NCBI RefSeq assembly: GCF_017876535.1
Contig: NZ_JAGIOF010000001.1
Location: 1,054,001 to 1,118,000 of the forward strand
From: Paeniglutamicibacter kerguelensis
GTDB lineage: Bacteria > Actinomycetota > Actinomycetes > Actinomycetales > Micrococcaceae
Length of the DNA: 64,000 bases
Direction of reading: 5' to 3'
The position numbers and the translations under genes are program-made. Of this stretch, positions 8,908 through 18,427 are shown piece after piece; the first letter of the stretch is position 1, and every line of letters begins with the position of its first letter. The notes below the pieces were generated by a model, which was not told the origin of the DNA, did no database searches, and saw nothing but the letters and a program-made list of their open reading frames with translations.

Positions 8908-9774
8908 ATGGATACCAACATCAGCCAGGCCCAACCAACAAAGTCCTTCGAAGGGCACCTCACGCTTGGCAACATCCTCGACACCACTGGAGTCGAGCCC
9001 AGCAACATTCTGCTCCTGCGGCACACCTACACGGCCACGGGCCTGACCGGGCCCGCGGACCTGACGCCGGAGAAGATCCTTGAATACGTGCGTTGGCAGG
9101 GGCGGACGAACAAGGTGGGCAAGAAACCGCCATTCATCTGGCTGAACTTCATCGCGGCCGGCGGCCGGCGATCGAGATTCCTCGGCGCCTACGAGAACCA
9201 CGGCGAAGTCATGGAGGACCGCACGGAGGTTCGTCGCAGCTTTGACCTCCGGCCATCGTCGATCCTTGCCGCGTTTCAAAACCGGTTGGTCGTCGAATGG
9301 TCCAACGACCCGGTCAACTGGGCGAAACGAGCCGAGCAGGGTACCGGCTTCGAGGTAAAAGAGATCGCTGACGCCCAGGCCGAAGCTTTCCCCGGTTTCG
9401 ACAACCTCCTCCTCTCGTTCAGCGAGCTGCAGGCGGTCATTGAGGACTCCCGCTACGAATCCTGGCGAGAAGTGCTCAAATCCGTTCAAGGCGTCTACCT
9501 GATTGCGGACACCAGCACCGGACAGCTGTATGTGGGAAAGGCCGACGGGGCAGAGCGCATCCTGGGGCGCTGGAGCTCCTATGCGAAGACCGGCCACGGC
9601 GGCAACGTCGCGCTGCGCGAACTGGATGCCCTGGACATGTCGCATCGGAAGCACTTCCAGTTCAGCATCCTGAGGGTGTTCAGCCCCGGCACCTCGACGG
9701 CAGAAGTCGATGGTGCCGAGGCGCACTACAAACGTGCGTTTCTCACCAGGCAGTTCGGGTTGAACCGAAACTGA
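8908..9774 (+). CDS. GIY-YIG nuclease family protein
   Basis: A 288-residue protein. The last 100 residues are a GIY-YIG domain: GVYLIADTSTGQLYVGKA holds the GIY-like and YVG strands, followed by ILGRWSSYAKTGHGGN with the expected arginine, and a late acidic residue in DGAEAHYKRAF. The first 180 residues are an uncharacterised domain that precedes GIY-YIG in some bacterial proteins. The start at 8908 is inferred from where similarity to a folded domain seems to begin. The gene sits alone between housekeeping genes, facing pncA tail to tail. It could be a repair, defence or selfish nuclease. Confidence 0.72.
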   Translation: MDTNISQAQPTKSFEGHLTLGNILDTTGVEPSNILLLRHTYTATGLTGPADLTPEKILEYVRWQGRTNKVGKKPPFIWLNFIAAGGRRSRFLGAYENHGEVMEDRTEVRRSFDLRPSSILAAFQNRLVVEWSNDPVNWAKRAEQGTGFEVKEIADAQAEAFPGFDNLLLSFSELQAVIEDSRYESWREVLKSVQGVYLIADTSTGQLYVGKADGAERILGRWSSYAKTGHGGNVALRELDALDMSHRKHFQFSILRVFSPGTSTAEVDGAEAHYKRAFLTRQFGLNRN

Positions 9775-9794
9775 CCGCGGCGCGGGCGCGGTTG

Positions 9795-10445
9795 TTAGCC
9801 CAGGCTCAGCACCGTGACGCCCGCGGCGCGCAGTTCCGCGAAGACGGCCGCGTTGTTTGCGGGATTCACCGATGCCGTGAGCGGGGTAATCACCGTCGTA
9901 TTGAAGCCCAGTTTCCGGGCATCAAGGGCCGTGGCACGCACGCAGTGGTCGGCGGCGATGCCCACCACGTCCACGGCGGTGATGCCCTGATCGCGCAGCC
10001 AGTCGCCCAGCAGCGGTCCGGACTCGTCGTCGTCCCCGGCACCGGCGAGGGCAAGGCGCCCCTCGAACCCTGAGTAGGCCGCGGCGAAGCGCCCTTTGCG
10101 GAATGCCGCATCGACCAGGTGCACGGCCGGGGCCAGGTTCGGGTGAAGGGCCGCGCCATCGCTGCCCGCGACGCAGTGCACGGGCCAGGCCTCAACGAAG
10201 TCGGGTGTTTCGGAGAAGTGGCTTCCCGGATCGATGTGCCAATCCTGCGTGGCAACCACCACGGAGTAGCTCGCACGCCGCGCCAGCAGGTCCTCCGCGA
10301 TGGCGGTCGCCACCACGGAGCCGCCGGCAACGGCGAGCGAACCGCCCTCGCAGAAGTCGTTCTGCACATCCACGATGACCAGCGCGCGTGCCGCGGGGTG
10401 CGGTGCCGCGGGGGACCCCGCCTGGTTCATTGGTTCGCTGCTCAT
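9795..10445 (-). CDS. pncA: Nicotinamidase
   Basis: A 216-residue isochorismatase-fold hydrolase that deamidates nicotinamide to nicotinate for NAD salvage. The catalytic triad is visible as Asp26 (VDVQNDF), Lys117 (FRKGRF) and Cys168 (ADHCVRATALD), and the metal site as Asp68, His70 and His76 in DWHIDPGSHF. It lies 55 bases downstream of pncB on the same strand; pncB uses the nicotinate it produces, so the two form a salvage unit. A GAAAGGAAAGC purine stretch precedes the ATG at 10445. Confidence 0.93.
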   Translation of the reverse strand: MSSEPMNQAGSPAAPHPAARALVIVDVQNDFCEGGSLAVAGGSVVATAIAEDLLARRASYSVVVATQDWHIDPGSHFSETPDFVEAWPVHCVAGSDGAALHPNLAPAVHLVDAAFRKGRFAAAYSGFEGRLALAGAGDDDESGPLLGDWLRDQGITAVDVVGIAADHCVRATALDARKLGFNTTVITPLTASVNPANNAAVFAELRAAGVTVLSLG

Positions 10446-10500
10446 GGTTGCTTTCCTTTCGGTGTGCGCACAACGCCGCCGGCGGGCACCGGCCCGGGGG

Positions 10501-11808
10501 TCAGTCGATGTAAACGGTCGGGATGACCGGCTCGCCGCGCTGCAGGCGCCGCGAGCTGCCGGGCATCTCCAAGATGGAGTCCTTGTGCCGCTTGGCCGCC
10601 CGGCGCACGCCCTCCGCGCCGGTCCAGCCGGCCTGGATTTCGCCGTTGACGACGAATTGTTCAAGCAGCACGCGATCGTTCGCGTCCGCCGCGGGAAGCT
10701 CGCCGACGCCGATAAGTTCCTCGGTGGCGCGCCCGCGCTCGTTGAGCCGGCGCAGCGCGAACTTGCGGCCGCCGACCGAGGCCTTGTTCTTTGCGGCCTT
10801 GGCCACCGAGACGAATTCCCCGGCGTCGTTGTGGCGGGCCACCAGCTTGTAGACCATCGAGGCGGTGGGGTGCCCCGAACCCGTGACAAGCGAGGTGCCC
10901 ACGCCGTAGGCGTCAACGGGGGCGGACTGCAGCGCGGCGATTGCGTACTCGTCCAGGTCGGAGGTGACAAGGATGCGGGTGTTCTCGTTGCCCAGGTCAT
11001 CGAGCAGGTCGCGGACCCAGCGGGCCTGCTCCACCAGGTCGCCCGAGTCAAGGCGCACGGCGCCGAGCTCCGGGCCGGCGACCTCAACCGCGGCCCGCAC
11101 GCCGGCCTCCACGTCGTAGGTGTCGACCAGCAGCGTGGTGCCGGCGCCCATGGAGGCGACCTGGGCCTTGAAGGCGGCGCGTTCGGAATCGTGAAGCAGC
11201 GTGAAGGAGTGGGCTGCGGTGCCGACGGTCTTCAACCCGTAGCGGTGGCCGGCCTCCAGGTTGGAGGTCGAGTCGAACCCGGCGATGATCGCGGCGCGTG
11301 CGGCGGCAACCGCCGATTCCTCGTGGGTGCGCCGTGATCCCATTTCGATGCACGGGCGGGTGCCGGAGGAAGCGATCATGCGCGAGGCCGCGGAGGCGAT
11401 CGCCGAGTCGTGGTTCAGCGCCGACAGGATGAAGGTCTCCAGCACGCAGGCCTCGGCAAATGTCGATTCGACGATCAGCACGGGGGAGTTGGGGAAGTAG
11501 ATTTCCCCTTCGGCGTAGCCGTAGATGTTTCCGCTGAAGGAGAAGTTGCGCAAGTAGTCGAGGGTCGTCTCGTCGACCACCCGGGTTTCGGCAAGGAAGG
11601 CCAGCTGTTCCTCGCCGAAACGGAACTCCTTGAGCCCCTCCAGGATGCGCCCCGTTCCAGCGACCACGCCGTAGCGCCGGCCCTCCGGCAGGCGGCGGGC
11701 GAAGGCCTCGAACACGCTGGGCCGGTGTGCGGCGCCGGAGTGCAGGGAGGCCTGCAGCATGGTGAGCTCATAATGGTCGGTGAACAGGGAGGTTGGCTGC
11801 TGCCACAT
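10501..11808 (-). CDS. pncB: Nicotinate phosphoribosyltransferase
   Basis: A 435-residue enzyme converting nicotinate and PRPP to nicotinate mononucleotide. The N-terminal MWQQPTSLFTDHYELTML, the substrate-loop region MGSRRTHEESAV and the VRLDSGDL motif are characteristic. The ATG at 11808 is preferred to an upstream TTG because AGGAG lies nine bases before it. The unit pncB-pncA is divergent from clpS, and the gap holds a 16-bp palindrome that may be a control site. This salvage route complements the de novo nad operon at 50.8-56.6 kb. Confidence 0.93.
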   Translation of the reverse strand: MWQQPTSLFTDHYELTMLQASLHSGAAHRPSVFEAFARRLPEGRRYGVVAGTGRILEGLKEFRFGEEQLAFLAETRVVDETTLDYLRNFSFSGNIYGYAEGEIYFPNSPVLIVESTFAEACVLETFILSALNHDSAIASAASRMIASSGTRPCIEMGSRRTHEESAVAAARAAIIAGFDSTSNLEAGHRYGLKTVGTAAHSFTLLHDSERAAFKAQVASMGAGTTLLVDTYDVEAGVRAAVEVAGPELGAVRLDSGDLVEQARWVRDLLDDLGNENTRILVTSDLDEYAIAALQSAPVDAYGVGTSLVTGSGHPTASMVYKLVARHNDAGEFVSVAKAAKNKASVGGRKFALRRLNERGRATEELIGVGELPAADANDRVLLEQFVVNGEIQAGWTGAEGVRRAAKRHKDSILEMPGSSRRLQRGEPVIPTVYID

Positions 11809-11924
11809 GCGGTTGGCTCCTCGCAATGGGGAAGTGGTGGTGCTGCCGCTCAGGCAAATCCCACGGGCTCGTGTTGCCGGAGGTCAGACGCATGTGAGCT
11901 GGTCAGGAGCGTGCTGCGCCGCCG

Positions 11925-11940
11925 GTATCTTAGTAGATAC
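11925..11940. promoter_or_regulatory. Palindromic operator candidate between pncB and clpS
   Basis: GTATCTTAGTAGATAC has perfect 6-bp arms around TAGT and is A/T-rich in a G/C-rich setting. It lies 117 bases upstream of pncB and 87 bases upstream of clpS. No matching regulator gene is adjacent. Confidence 0.5.
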
Positions 11941-12014
11941 TCTAGACCTGCCAGCCGGTTTCCGCCCCTTGGCGGTTGCCGGGTACGGCGGTTCGCGCGG
12001 ACCGCGCGCGGTCG

Positions 12015-12020
12015 TAGAAT
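12015..12020 (+). promoter_or_regulatory. Leaderless-type -10 box before clpS
   Basis: TAGAAT is followed by GGGAGC and the ATG at 12027. The GGGAG could also act as a very close ribosome site. Confidence 0.55.
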
Positions 12021-12026
12021 GGGAGC

Positions 12027-12332
12027 ATGCCATTCATGACTGCGATGCCCGATGTGCTTGAGCACGTAGAGCAGGTTCAAGCGCTGCAAGCCGACCAACC
12101 CTATGTCCTGATCGTCTGGAACGACCCGGTCAACCTGATGAGCTACGTCAGCTACGTCTTCCGCTCCTACTTCGGCTATTCCGAGGCCAAGGCCGACGAG
12201 CTGATGATGCAGGTGCACCAGCAGGGCCGCAGCGTGGTTTCCACCGGCACCCGCGAGAAGATCGAGGCCGATGTCGCGGCAATGCACGGCTTCGGCCTGT
12301 GGGCGACCCTCTCCAAGGCGGACGCCGCATAA
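12027..12332 (+). CDS. clpS: ATP-dependent Clp protease adaptor ClpS
   Basis: A 101-residue adaptor that delivers N-degron substrates to the ClpA/ClpC ATPase. The family core is clear: VLIVWNDPVNLMSYVSYVF contains the N-end-binding Asn-Asp and the helix after it, and GRSVVSTGTREKIE follows. It begins a run of same-strand genes with a DUF2017 protein (2-base gap) and murI. The pairing of clpS with DUF2017 is common in actinobacteria. Confidence 0.95.
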   Translation: MPFMTAMPDVLEHVEQVQALQADQPYVLIVWNDPVNLMSYVSYVFRSYFGYSEAKADELMMQVHQQGRSVVSTGTREKIEADVAAMHGFGLWATLSKADAA

Positions 12333-12334
12333 CC

Positions 12335-12904
12335 ATGGCACGAGCGTTCAAGAACACCATGCGTGGGTACTCCGCATCCCTGGAGAGTGCCGAGCGAAAG
12401 CTGTTGCGCGGGCTCTTCGAAGACGTCATCCAGCTGCTCGAACCCGAACGCGAGGCGGACGAGGACCCGTTGTGGGCGATGGTGGGTCTTGACCCCAACG
12501 CCCACAAGGACCACTTCGCGGCCCCCACGGACCGGGCCACCAAGCGCCTGCTTCCCGATGCGGACCCGAACGACCCGATCGCGGCCCTGGAGTTCCGGCG
12601 CCTGAGCGAACGCGGCATCCGGGAACGCAAGATCGGTGCGCTGCGCGAGGCCGCGCTGCTCATGGAGTCATCCACCCTCCTGCTCAACGAGGAGACTGCC
12701 CCGCGCTTTGCTGCGGCAATCAACGACGTGCGCCTGGTGCTGGCCGAGCGGCTGGGCCTGGAATCCGAGGAGGACGCCGAGCGCATCCACGCCCAGGACG
12801 ACTGGTCCAAGGCCGAAACCGTCGACGAGTACCTCGCCCTTGTCTACAATTTCGTCACCTGGCTGCAGGAATCCCTCATGCAGGCCATGCTGAAATCATT
12901 GTGA
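12335..12904 (+). CDS. DUF2017 family protein
   Basis: A 189-residue helical, acidic protein of the actinobacterial DUF2017 family. The ATG at 12335 begins MARAFKNTMRGYSASLE two bases after the clpS stop, so the two are co-translated. Sequence landmarks are DPLWAMVGL and VDEYLALVYNFVTWLQESLM near the end. No catalytic motif is visible. Constant linkage to clpS suggests a role in regulated proteolysis, but this is inferred from position only. Confidence 0.85.
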   Translation: MARAFKNTMRGYSASLESAERKLLRGLFEDVIQLLEPEREADEDPLWAMVGLDPNAHKDHFAAPTDRATKRLLPDADPNDPIAALEFRRLSERGIRERKIGALREAALLMESSTLLLNEETAPRFAAAINDVRLVLAERLGLESEEDAERIHAQDDWSKAETVDEYLALVYNFVTWLQESLMQAMLKSL

Positions 12905-12954
12905 GCTGGGCTACAGTGTGGCGTGCTTGCTAGTTGTTAGGCGCGCCCACCTAG

Positions 12955-12960
12955 TAGTCT
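12955..12960 (+). promoter_or_regulatory. Possible -10 box before murI
   Basis: TAGTCT lies nine bases before the murI ATG, slightly more than in the other leaderless candidates of this window. Confidence 0.4.
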
Positions 12961-12969
12961 TCGTAGACC

Positions 12970-13895
<926 letters not shown>

Positions 13896-13899
<4 letters not shown>

Positions 13900-14801
13900 A
13901 GCTGACGATCATAGGCTGTACCGGGTCATTCCCCGGTCCGGGATCGCCCGCCTCCTGTTATCTTGTCAGTGCGTTCGACGGTGAACGCCAGTGGAAGATT
14001 CTTCTGGACCTGGGCTCCGGGGCGCTTGGCGTGCTCCAGCGCTACACGGACATCAAGGACCTGGACGCGATCTTCATCTCGCACCTGCACCCCGACCACT
14101 GCATGGACCTGTGCGGCATGCACGTTGCCATCCGCTGGGATCCGGCCGGCTGGGGCCGTGATCGCATGCTCGTGCACGGCCCCGCGGCGACGGCGGACCG
14201 CATGGCCACGGCCTACGGCCTTCCGCTGGAAGAGGGCATGCACCCGGACTTCGACTTCCAGAACTGGAAGGCCCATGAGCCGGTGAAGATCGGCCCGTTC
14301 TCCATCACGCCGTACCCGGTGTTGCACCCCATCGAGGAGTCCTACGCGCTGCGTGTTGAGGCCACCGAGCCGATGGCGGACGGCACCATGCGCACCTCCG
14401 TGCTGACCTACTCCGGCGACACCGATTCCTGCCCGGGCCTGATCGAGGCCGCCCAGGGCGCGGACATGTTCCTCTGCGAGGCAGCCTTCCAGGAAGGCCG
14501 CGACGATTCCATCAAGGGCGTGCACCTGACCGGCCGCCGCGCCGGCCAGGCCGCGACGGAGGCCGGGGTCGAGCGCCTGCTGCTGACCCACGTCCCCGTC
14601 TGGACCGACATCAACACCGTGGTCAAAGAGGCCAAGGAGGTCTATTCCGGCGGCATTGCTGTGGCGGTCTCCGGTGTCACCTACGGCGTCTGGTCCGGTT
14701 CCCAGCTGGGCACCCCCAAGGCGCTGCCGACCGCACCGGTCTCGATCGTGCGATCGGCGCCCACCCGCGAGTGGCAGGGCATCGACCCCAGCAAGAAGTA
14801 G
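13896..14801 (+). CDS. MBL-fold metallo-hydrolase (RNase Z-like)
   Basis: A 301-residue metallo-beta-lactamase-fold hydrolase with the dizinc motif HLHPDHCMD at 63-71, a later [13 protein letters not shown] aspartate ligand, and a C-terminal [11 protein letters not shown] histidine. The N-terminus [21 protein letters not shown] is typical of the actinobacterial family next to rph. It is translationally coupled to murI by ATGA. The substrate is not known; candidates are tRNA 3' ends or cyclic phosphodiesters. The position before rph favours an RNA role. Confidence 0.88.
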
Positions 14802-14934
14802 GGCCGCGCCGTTGCTTGGCGCGAAGGCGCATCCGGTCCCGCCGTATGTCGGTGGAACCGGGTACGCCTTTGCCGTCCCGCGGCCACGCCGGCTCCGAGG
14901 GGCACCGGGGTGCGGTCCCGTTGGATGTGCGCAC

Positions 14935-14940
14935 TAGACT
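14935..14940 (+). promoter_or_regulatory. Leaderless-type -10 box before rph
   Basis: TAGACT is followed by seven bases and the ATG at 14948. Confidence 0.6.
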
Positions 14941-14947
14941 TGAAGCC

Positions 14948-15703
14948 ATGACTTCAGCATCGACTTCCGCAGCAGTGCGCGCCGACGGGCGCGCGGTAGA
15001 CCAACTCCGCGAGATCACCATCACCCGTGGCTGGTCCAAGCAGGCCGAGGGCTCGGCCCTCATCGAATTCGGCAACACCAAGGTGCTGTGCACCGCCTCC
15101 TTCACCGCCGGCGTGCCGCGCTGGCTCAAGGGGGAAGGCACCGGCTGGGTCACCGCCGAGTACGCGATGCTGCCGCGCGCCACCAACACCCGCAACGGCC
15201 GCGAATCGGTCAAGGGCAAGATCGGCGGCCGCACCCACGAGATCTCCCGCCTGATCGGCCGCTCGCTGCGAGCCGTCATCGACACCAAGGCACTGGGCGA
15301 GAACACCATCGTCCTCGACTGCGACGTGCTGCAGGCCGACGGCGGCACCCGCACCGCCGCGATCACCGGCGCCTACGTGGCGCTGGCCGAGGCCATCGAG
15401 TGGGCCAAGGCCAACAACCTGGTCAAGAAGAACGCCACGGTCCTCACCGACTCGGTCTCCGCGATCTCCGTGGGCATCATCGCGGGCACCCCGATGCTTG
15501 ACCTTCCCTACGTCGAGGACGTCGACGCCGAGACCGACATGAACGTCGTGGTCACCGGTGGCGGCGACTTCGTGGAGGTGCAGGGCACCGCCGAGGGCGT
15601 ACCGTTCAAGCGCGCCGAACTGGACGCGCTGCTGGACCTGGCGCTGGTCGGCACCACCGAGCTGGCCCGCATCCAGCGCGAAACCCTGGGCGAAAACGCA
15701 TGA
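14948..15703 (+). CDS. rph: Ribonuclease PH
   Basis: A 251-residue phosphorolytic 3'-5' exoribonuclease that trims tRNA precursors. Landmarks are [26 protein letters not shown], the phosphate-binding [16 protein letters not shown] and [15 protein letters not shown]. The start at 14948 is fixed by the TAGACT box seven bases upstream and by the family N-terminus. The stop overlaps rdgB by four bases. Confidence 0.95.
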   Translation: MTSASTSAAVRADGRAVDQLREITITRGWSKQAEGSALIEFGNTKVLCTASFTAGVPRWLKGEGTGWVTAEYAMLPRATNTRNGRESVKGKIGGRTHEISRLIGRSLRAVIDTKALGENTIVLDCDVLQADGGTRTAAITGAYVALAEAIEWAKANNLVKKNATVLTDSVSAISVGIIAGTPMLDLPYVEDVDAETDMNVVVTGGGDFVEVQGTAEGVPFKRAELDALLDLALVGTTELARIQRETLGENA

Positions 15704-16335
15704 GCGTAAGCCCGCGGTTGGTGCTTGCCACCCACAACAAGGGCAAGCTGCGCGAATTGCGCGAGCTGCTGCGCGGCCAGGTTCCCGGGCTCGACGTCGA
15801 CACCCAGGTGGTTGACGCCTCCGCGGTCGGCGCACCCGACGTGGTCGAGGACGAGGTGACCTTCCAAGGCAATGCGCTGCTCAAGGCCCGCGCCGTCACC
15901 GCCGCCACCGGCCTGATTGCCATTGCCGACGATTCCGGATTGTCCGTCGACGTGCTGGGCGGGGCTCCGGGCATCTTCTCGGCGCGCTGGTCCGGCCGCC
16001 ACGGCGACGACGAGGCAAACATCGACCTGCTGCTGGCCCAGCTTGGCGACGTCAAGGACGAGCATCGCGGTGCCTCGTTCGTGTGCGCCGCCGCGTTGGC
16101 AACCCCGGGCGGGTACTTTGCGGTGGAGCTCGGGCATCTGGCCGGCACGCTGCTGCGCGAGCGCCGGGGCAACGGCGGCTTCGGCTACGACCCGATCGTG
16201 CAGCCGGATGGCTACGACGTTTCGGTGGCCGAGCTGACCAGCGAGCAAAAGAACGCGATCAGCCATCGCGGGCGCGCATTCCGCGGCCTGCTGCCGCAGA
16301 TCGTTCGCGCGCTCACCGAAGACCAGTCGCGCTAA
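15700..16335 (+). CDS. rdgB: RdgB/HAM1 non-canonical purine NTP pyrophosphatase
   Basis: A 211-residue enzyme that hydrolyses dITP, dXTP and XTP to monophosphates and so keeps deaminated purines out of DNA. The N-terminal [14 protein letters not shown], the [18 protein letters not shown] loop and [11 protein letters not shown] are diagnostic. It is coupled to rph through ATGA, the common actinobacterial arrangement. A perfect terminator follows. Confidence 0.95.
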   Translation: MSVSPRLVLATHNKGKLRELRELLRGQVPGLDVDTQVVDASAVGAPDVVEDEVTFQGNALLKARAVTAATGLIAIADDSGLSVDVLGGAPGIFSARWSGRHGDDEANIDLLLAQLGDVKDEHRGASFVCAAALATPGGYFAVELGHLAGTLLRERRGNGGFGYDPIVQPDGYDVSVAELTSEQKNAISHRGRAFRGLLPQIVRALTEDQSR

Positions 16336-16350
16336 ACGCAACGAACCCCC

Positions 16351-16394
16351 AATGCGTTGGCGCCCCGAAAATCCGGGGCGCCAACGCATTTTTT
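16351..16394 (+). terminator. Terminator after rdgB
   Basis: The arms AATGCGTTGGCGCCCCG and CGGGGCGCCAACGCATT form a perfect 17-bp stem with a 6-base loop, followed by TTTT. Confidence 0.92.
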
Positions 16395-16489
16395 GCTTCC
16401 CCGCCCGGTGACCCGCGATCGGATCCTTGACCGGGGCGCGGGACACCGGGTAGACATTGGGCATCGGAGAACGCGGGAATCGGGGCAGC

Positions 16490-16846
16490 ATGAAAAAGTT
16501 TTCACTCACGGCCATCGCACGCACGCAGATGCGCACGGCCGCGACGGCTTCCAGCGGGCGCAGTGCCAGCACCGTCTTCGGCGGGCACGAACACACGCTG
16601 CGGCAAACCGTCATGGGCCTGGCGGCCGGCACCGAACTCAAGGAGCACATCAACCCGGGCGAAGCCACGGTGATGGTGCTCAGCGGTCGCATCCGGCTGA
16701 GCTCGGGGGAGCAGCACTGGGAAGGCCGCACCGGCGACCTGCTGGTCATGCCGTCCGGAACTTCGCAGATCACCGCCCTCGAGGAATCGGCATTGCTGCT
16801 CAGCGTCGCCAAGACGGACAGGGGCGTGCCGTCGGCGACCTCCTGA
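16490..16846 (+). CDS. Small cupin-domain protein
   Basis: A 118-residue single-domain cupin. The barrel motifs are degenerate: KEHINPGEATVMVLSGRIRL corresponds to the first metal motif and GDLLVMPSGTSQITALE to the second, with few of the usual histidines and glutamate. Metal binding is therefore uncertain. The start MKKFSLTAIA at 16490 follows a weak G-rich site. It faces a frameshifted gene 35 bases away. The function is unknown; small cupins of this sort often sense or protect small molecules. Confidence 0.75.
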   Translation: MKKFSLTAIARTQMRTAATASSGRSASTVFGGHEHTLRQTVMGLAAGTELKEHINPGEATVMVLSGRIRLSSGEQHWEGRTGDLLVMPSGTSQITALEESALLLSVAKTDRGVPSATS

Positions 16847-16881
16847 GGCACGCGGCGGGGAACCCATGGCCGGGTGGCAGA

Positions 16882-17398
16882 CTACTTTTTGCCCTTTCGA
16901 GACTTTGCCAGGTCCTTCGAGTACCCCCTGCGGGTCAAACACCGCACCTCTCAGTGGCGCATAGGCGTAGTAGGGGCCATCCTTCAACATTTCCCTAAGA
17001 TCCCGGGCCGACTGCCGTTTGGCTACCACCAGATCGTCGAAGCACTTGGCTGCCGCCGGGTTGGACGCGGTCCCCGGGCCTTGGAAAAACACGGGGTGTT
17101 TGAGTAATTTGGCATCGAGATACTCGATGACATGGCCGGAACCGATTTCCGAGGAAACCAGCTTGGCGAGGTGAATGCCTGCTTGGACGAACTCCAGCTC
17201 AAGCTCCCTCGAGCGAAATGCGTAGTCGCGGTTGAGCCCGTCGTAGTAGGACTGCTCCCATGCCCGCAGGCCGTCAACAAGTCCCGCGCTCAACCCGGTT
17301 TCCGAATAATCGACCGGACCGTCGACCCAGAGCACGGTGTCGGCATAGTCGGGAAACATGCGAATGATTTCCGGGTTCCGGGCGCTTGCTGGCTTCAT
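16882..17398 (-). pseudogene. Hypothetical protein gene with an apparent single-base frameshift
   Basis: From the ATG at 17398 the reading gives about 158 residues of a plausible folded protein (MFPDYADTVLWVDGPVDY near the start). The undisturbed frame then runs on for 140 residues antisense to the cupin gene. Removing one base from the five-C run at 16924-16928 (+ strand) instead gives a lysine-rich ending YSKDLAKSRKGKK and a TAG at 16882-16884, 35 bases from the cupin stop. I take that as the original C-terminus, making a protein of 171 residues. No family is recognised. The shift may be a real mutation or a base-call error in the run. Confidence 0.65.
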
Positions 17399-17492
17399 GT
17401 GCTGATCATATGTGTGTCATCCGTGAGGCGTTCGCCACATCACGGCGATCGTCACAGGAAACTTCCGGACAGGTAAGGGACACTATGTAGTG

Positions 17493-18200
17493 ATGACGAC
17501 TCTGATTGCGCTACAGGCCGCCACCGCCGATTCCTCCGGCGACAGCCTGATCACCCGATTTGCCGACTGGGCCGTGGGCCTGATGGAAATCATCGGCGCC
17601 CCCGGCGCCGCGCTGGCCATCGCCATGGAGAACCTGTTCCCTCCGCTGCCCTCCGAGGTGATCCTGCCGCTTGCTGGCTTCACCGCGAGCCGCGGATCGT
17701 TCTCGCTCTTCGAGGCGCTTCTGTGGACCACGCTTGGCTCGATTTTCGGTGCCTACGCCCTCTACTGGGTGGGCCGCGCGCTGGGGCGTGAGCGCACCCG
17801 CAAGATCTTCGGCTGGCTTCCAATGGTGGACCTGGACGACGTGGACAAGGTCGAGGGCTGGTTTGACCGCAACGGTTCCAAGGCCGTGTTCTTCGGCCGC
17901 ATGATCCCGATCTTCCGTTCGCTGATTTCGATTCCGGCGGGCATCACCAAGATGAACCAGGGCAAGTTCCTGGGGCTGACGGCGGCCGGTTCGCTGATCT
18001 GGAACTCGATCTTCGTGCTTGCAGGCTTCTACCTGGGCGAAAACTGGCACATAGTCGAAACCTACGCCGATGTCTTCCAGAAGATCGTCATCGTTGCCGT
18101 TGTCCTGCTAGTTGCCTTGTGGCTGGTGCTCAAGCTTCGCAAGCGCAAGAGCAAGGACCTACCGCTTCAGCCCGAGTACGAGAGCGAAAACGTCGACTAG
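17493..18200 (+). CDS. DedA family (VTT domain) membrane protein
   Basis: A 235-residue inner-membrane protein. The DedA core is clear: MENLFPPLPSEVILPLAGF, then the GRALG loop, FFGRMIPIFRSLISIPAGITKM and a C-terminal helix ending in a basic tail. DedA proteins are linked to lipid-carrier or phospholipid flipping and membrane-potential upkeep. The ATG at 17493 is used; a GTG one codon earlier is equally open. A strong terminator follows. Confidence 0.92.
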   Translation: MTTLIALQAATADSSGDSLITRFADWAVGLMEIIGAPGAALAIAMENLFPPLPSEVILPLAGFTASRGSFSLFEALLWTTLGSIFGAYALYWVGRALGRERTRKIFGWLPMVDLDDVDKVEGWFDRNGSKAVFFGRMIPIFRSLISIPAGITKMNQGKFLGLTAAGSLIWNSIFVLAGFYLGENWHIVETYADVFQKIVIVAVVLLVALWLVLKLRKRKSKDLPLQPEYESENVD

Positions 18201-18229
18201 CGGGCACGCCGTGTAATCGGATTTTTCGG

Positions 18230-18280
18230 AACCCGGTCGTCGCCGCCCCCTAACGGGGGTGCGCAACGACCGGGTTTTTT
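18230..18280 (+). terminator. Terminator after the DedA gene
   Basis: AACCCGGTCG at 18230-18239 pairs with CGACCGGGTT at 18267-18276, with an inner CCCCC/GGGGG hairpin at 18246-18259, followed by a T run. Confidence 0.85.
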
Positions 18281-18328
18281 GCTGCCCGGAAAACCAACGA
18301 GGCCGTGAAATACGTTGTCGTTCGGATC

Positions 18329-18397
18329 TTGACAGTGGGCGCACCCGAATCTAGGTTAGTTACATGAGTAATGAACCACTGAACCAACCAAGTGGTT
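18329..18397 (+). promoter_or_regulatory. Promoter and operator candidates of the YtrA-type operon
   Basis: TTGACA at 18329-18334 and TAGGTT at 18352-18357 are 17 bases apart, a near-ideal pair. Just downstream are two inverted repeats: TTAC-ATGA-GTAA at 18360-18371 and AACCACT (18374-18380) with AGTGGTT (18391-18397). Either could bind the GntR/YtrA regulator encoded first in the operon and allow autoregulation. Confidence 0.65.
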
Positions 18398-18427
18398 GCG
18401 AATGGGAATCCTCGGAGGTAGTGCCCC

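Noticed and set aside
6653..9774. Helicase plus GIY-YIG nuclease as a two-gene defence system
   Set aside because: A strong terminator (8463-8503) and 404 non-coding bases separate them, and the helicase sits in a conserved housekeeping block with DUF3039.
9774..9793. Small hairpin (ACCGCG/CGCGGT) between the GIY-YIG gene and pncA
   Set aside because: The 6-bp stem is too weak in this G/C-rich DNA to call a terminator with confidence.
16502..16881. The continuation of the frameshifted minus-strand gene across the cupin gene
   Set aside because: The cupin frame is the coding one; the continuation is best explained by one extra base in the run at 16924-16928.
18352..18371. A second iron box (TAGGTTAG) before the YtrA-type operon
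   Set aside because: Only the first half resembles the DtxR consensus; the second half does not pair, and the bases serve as the -10 box.
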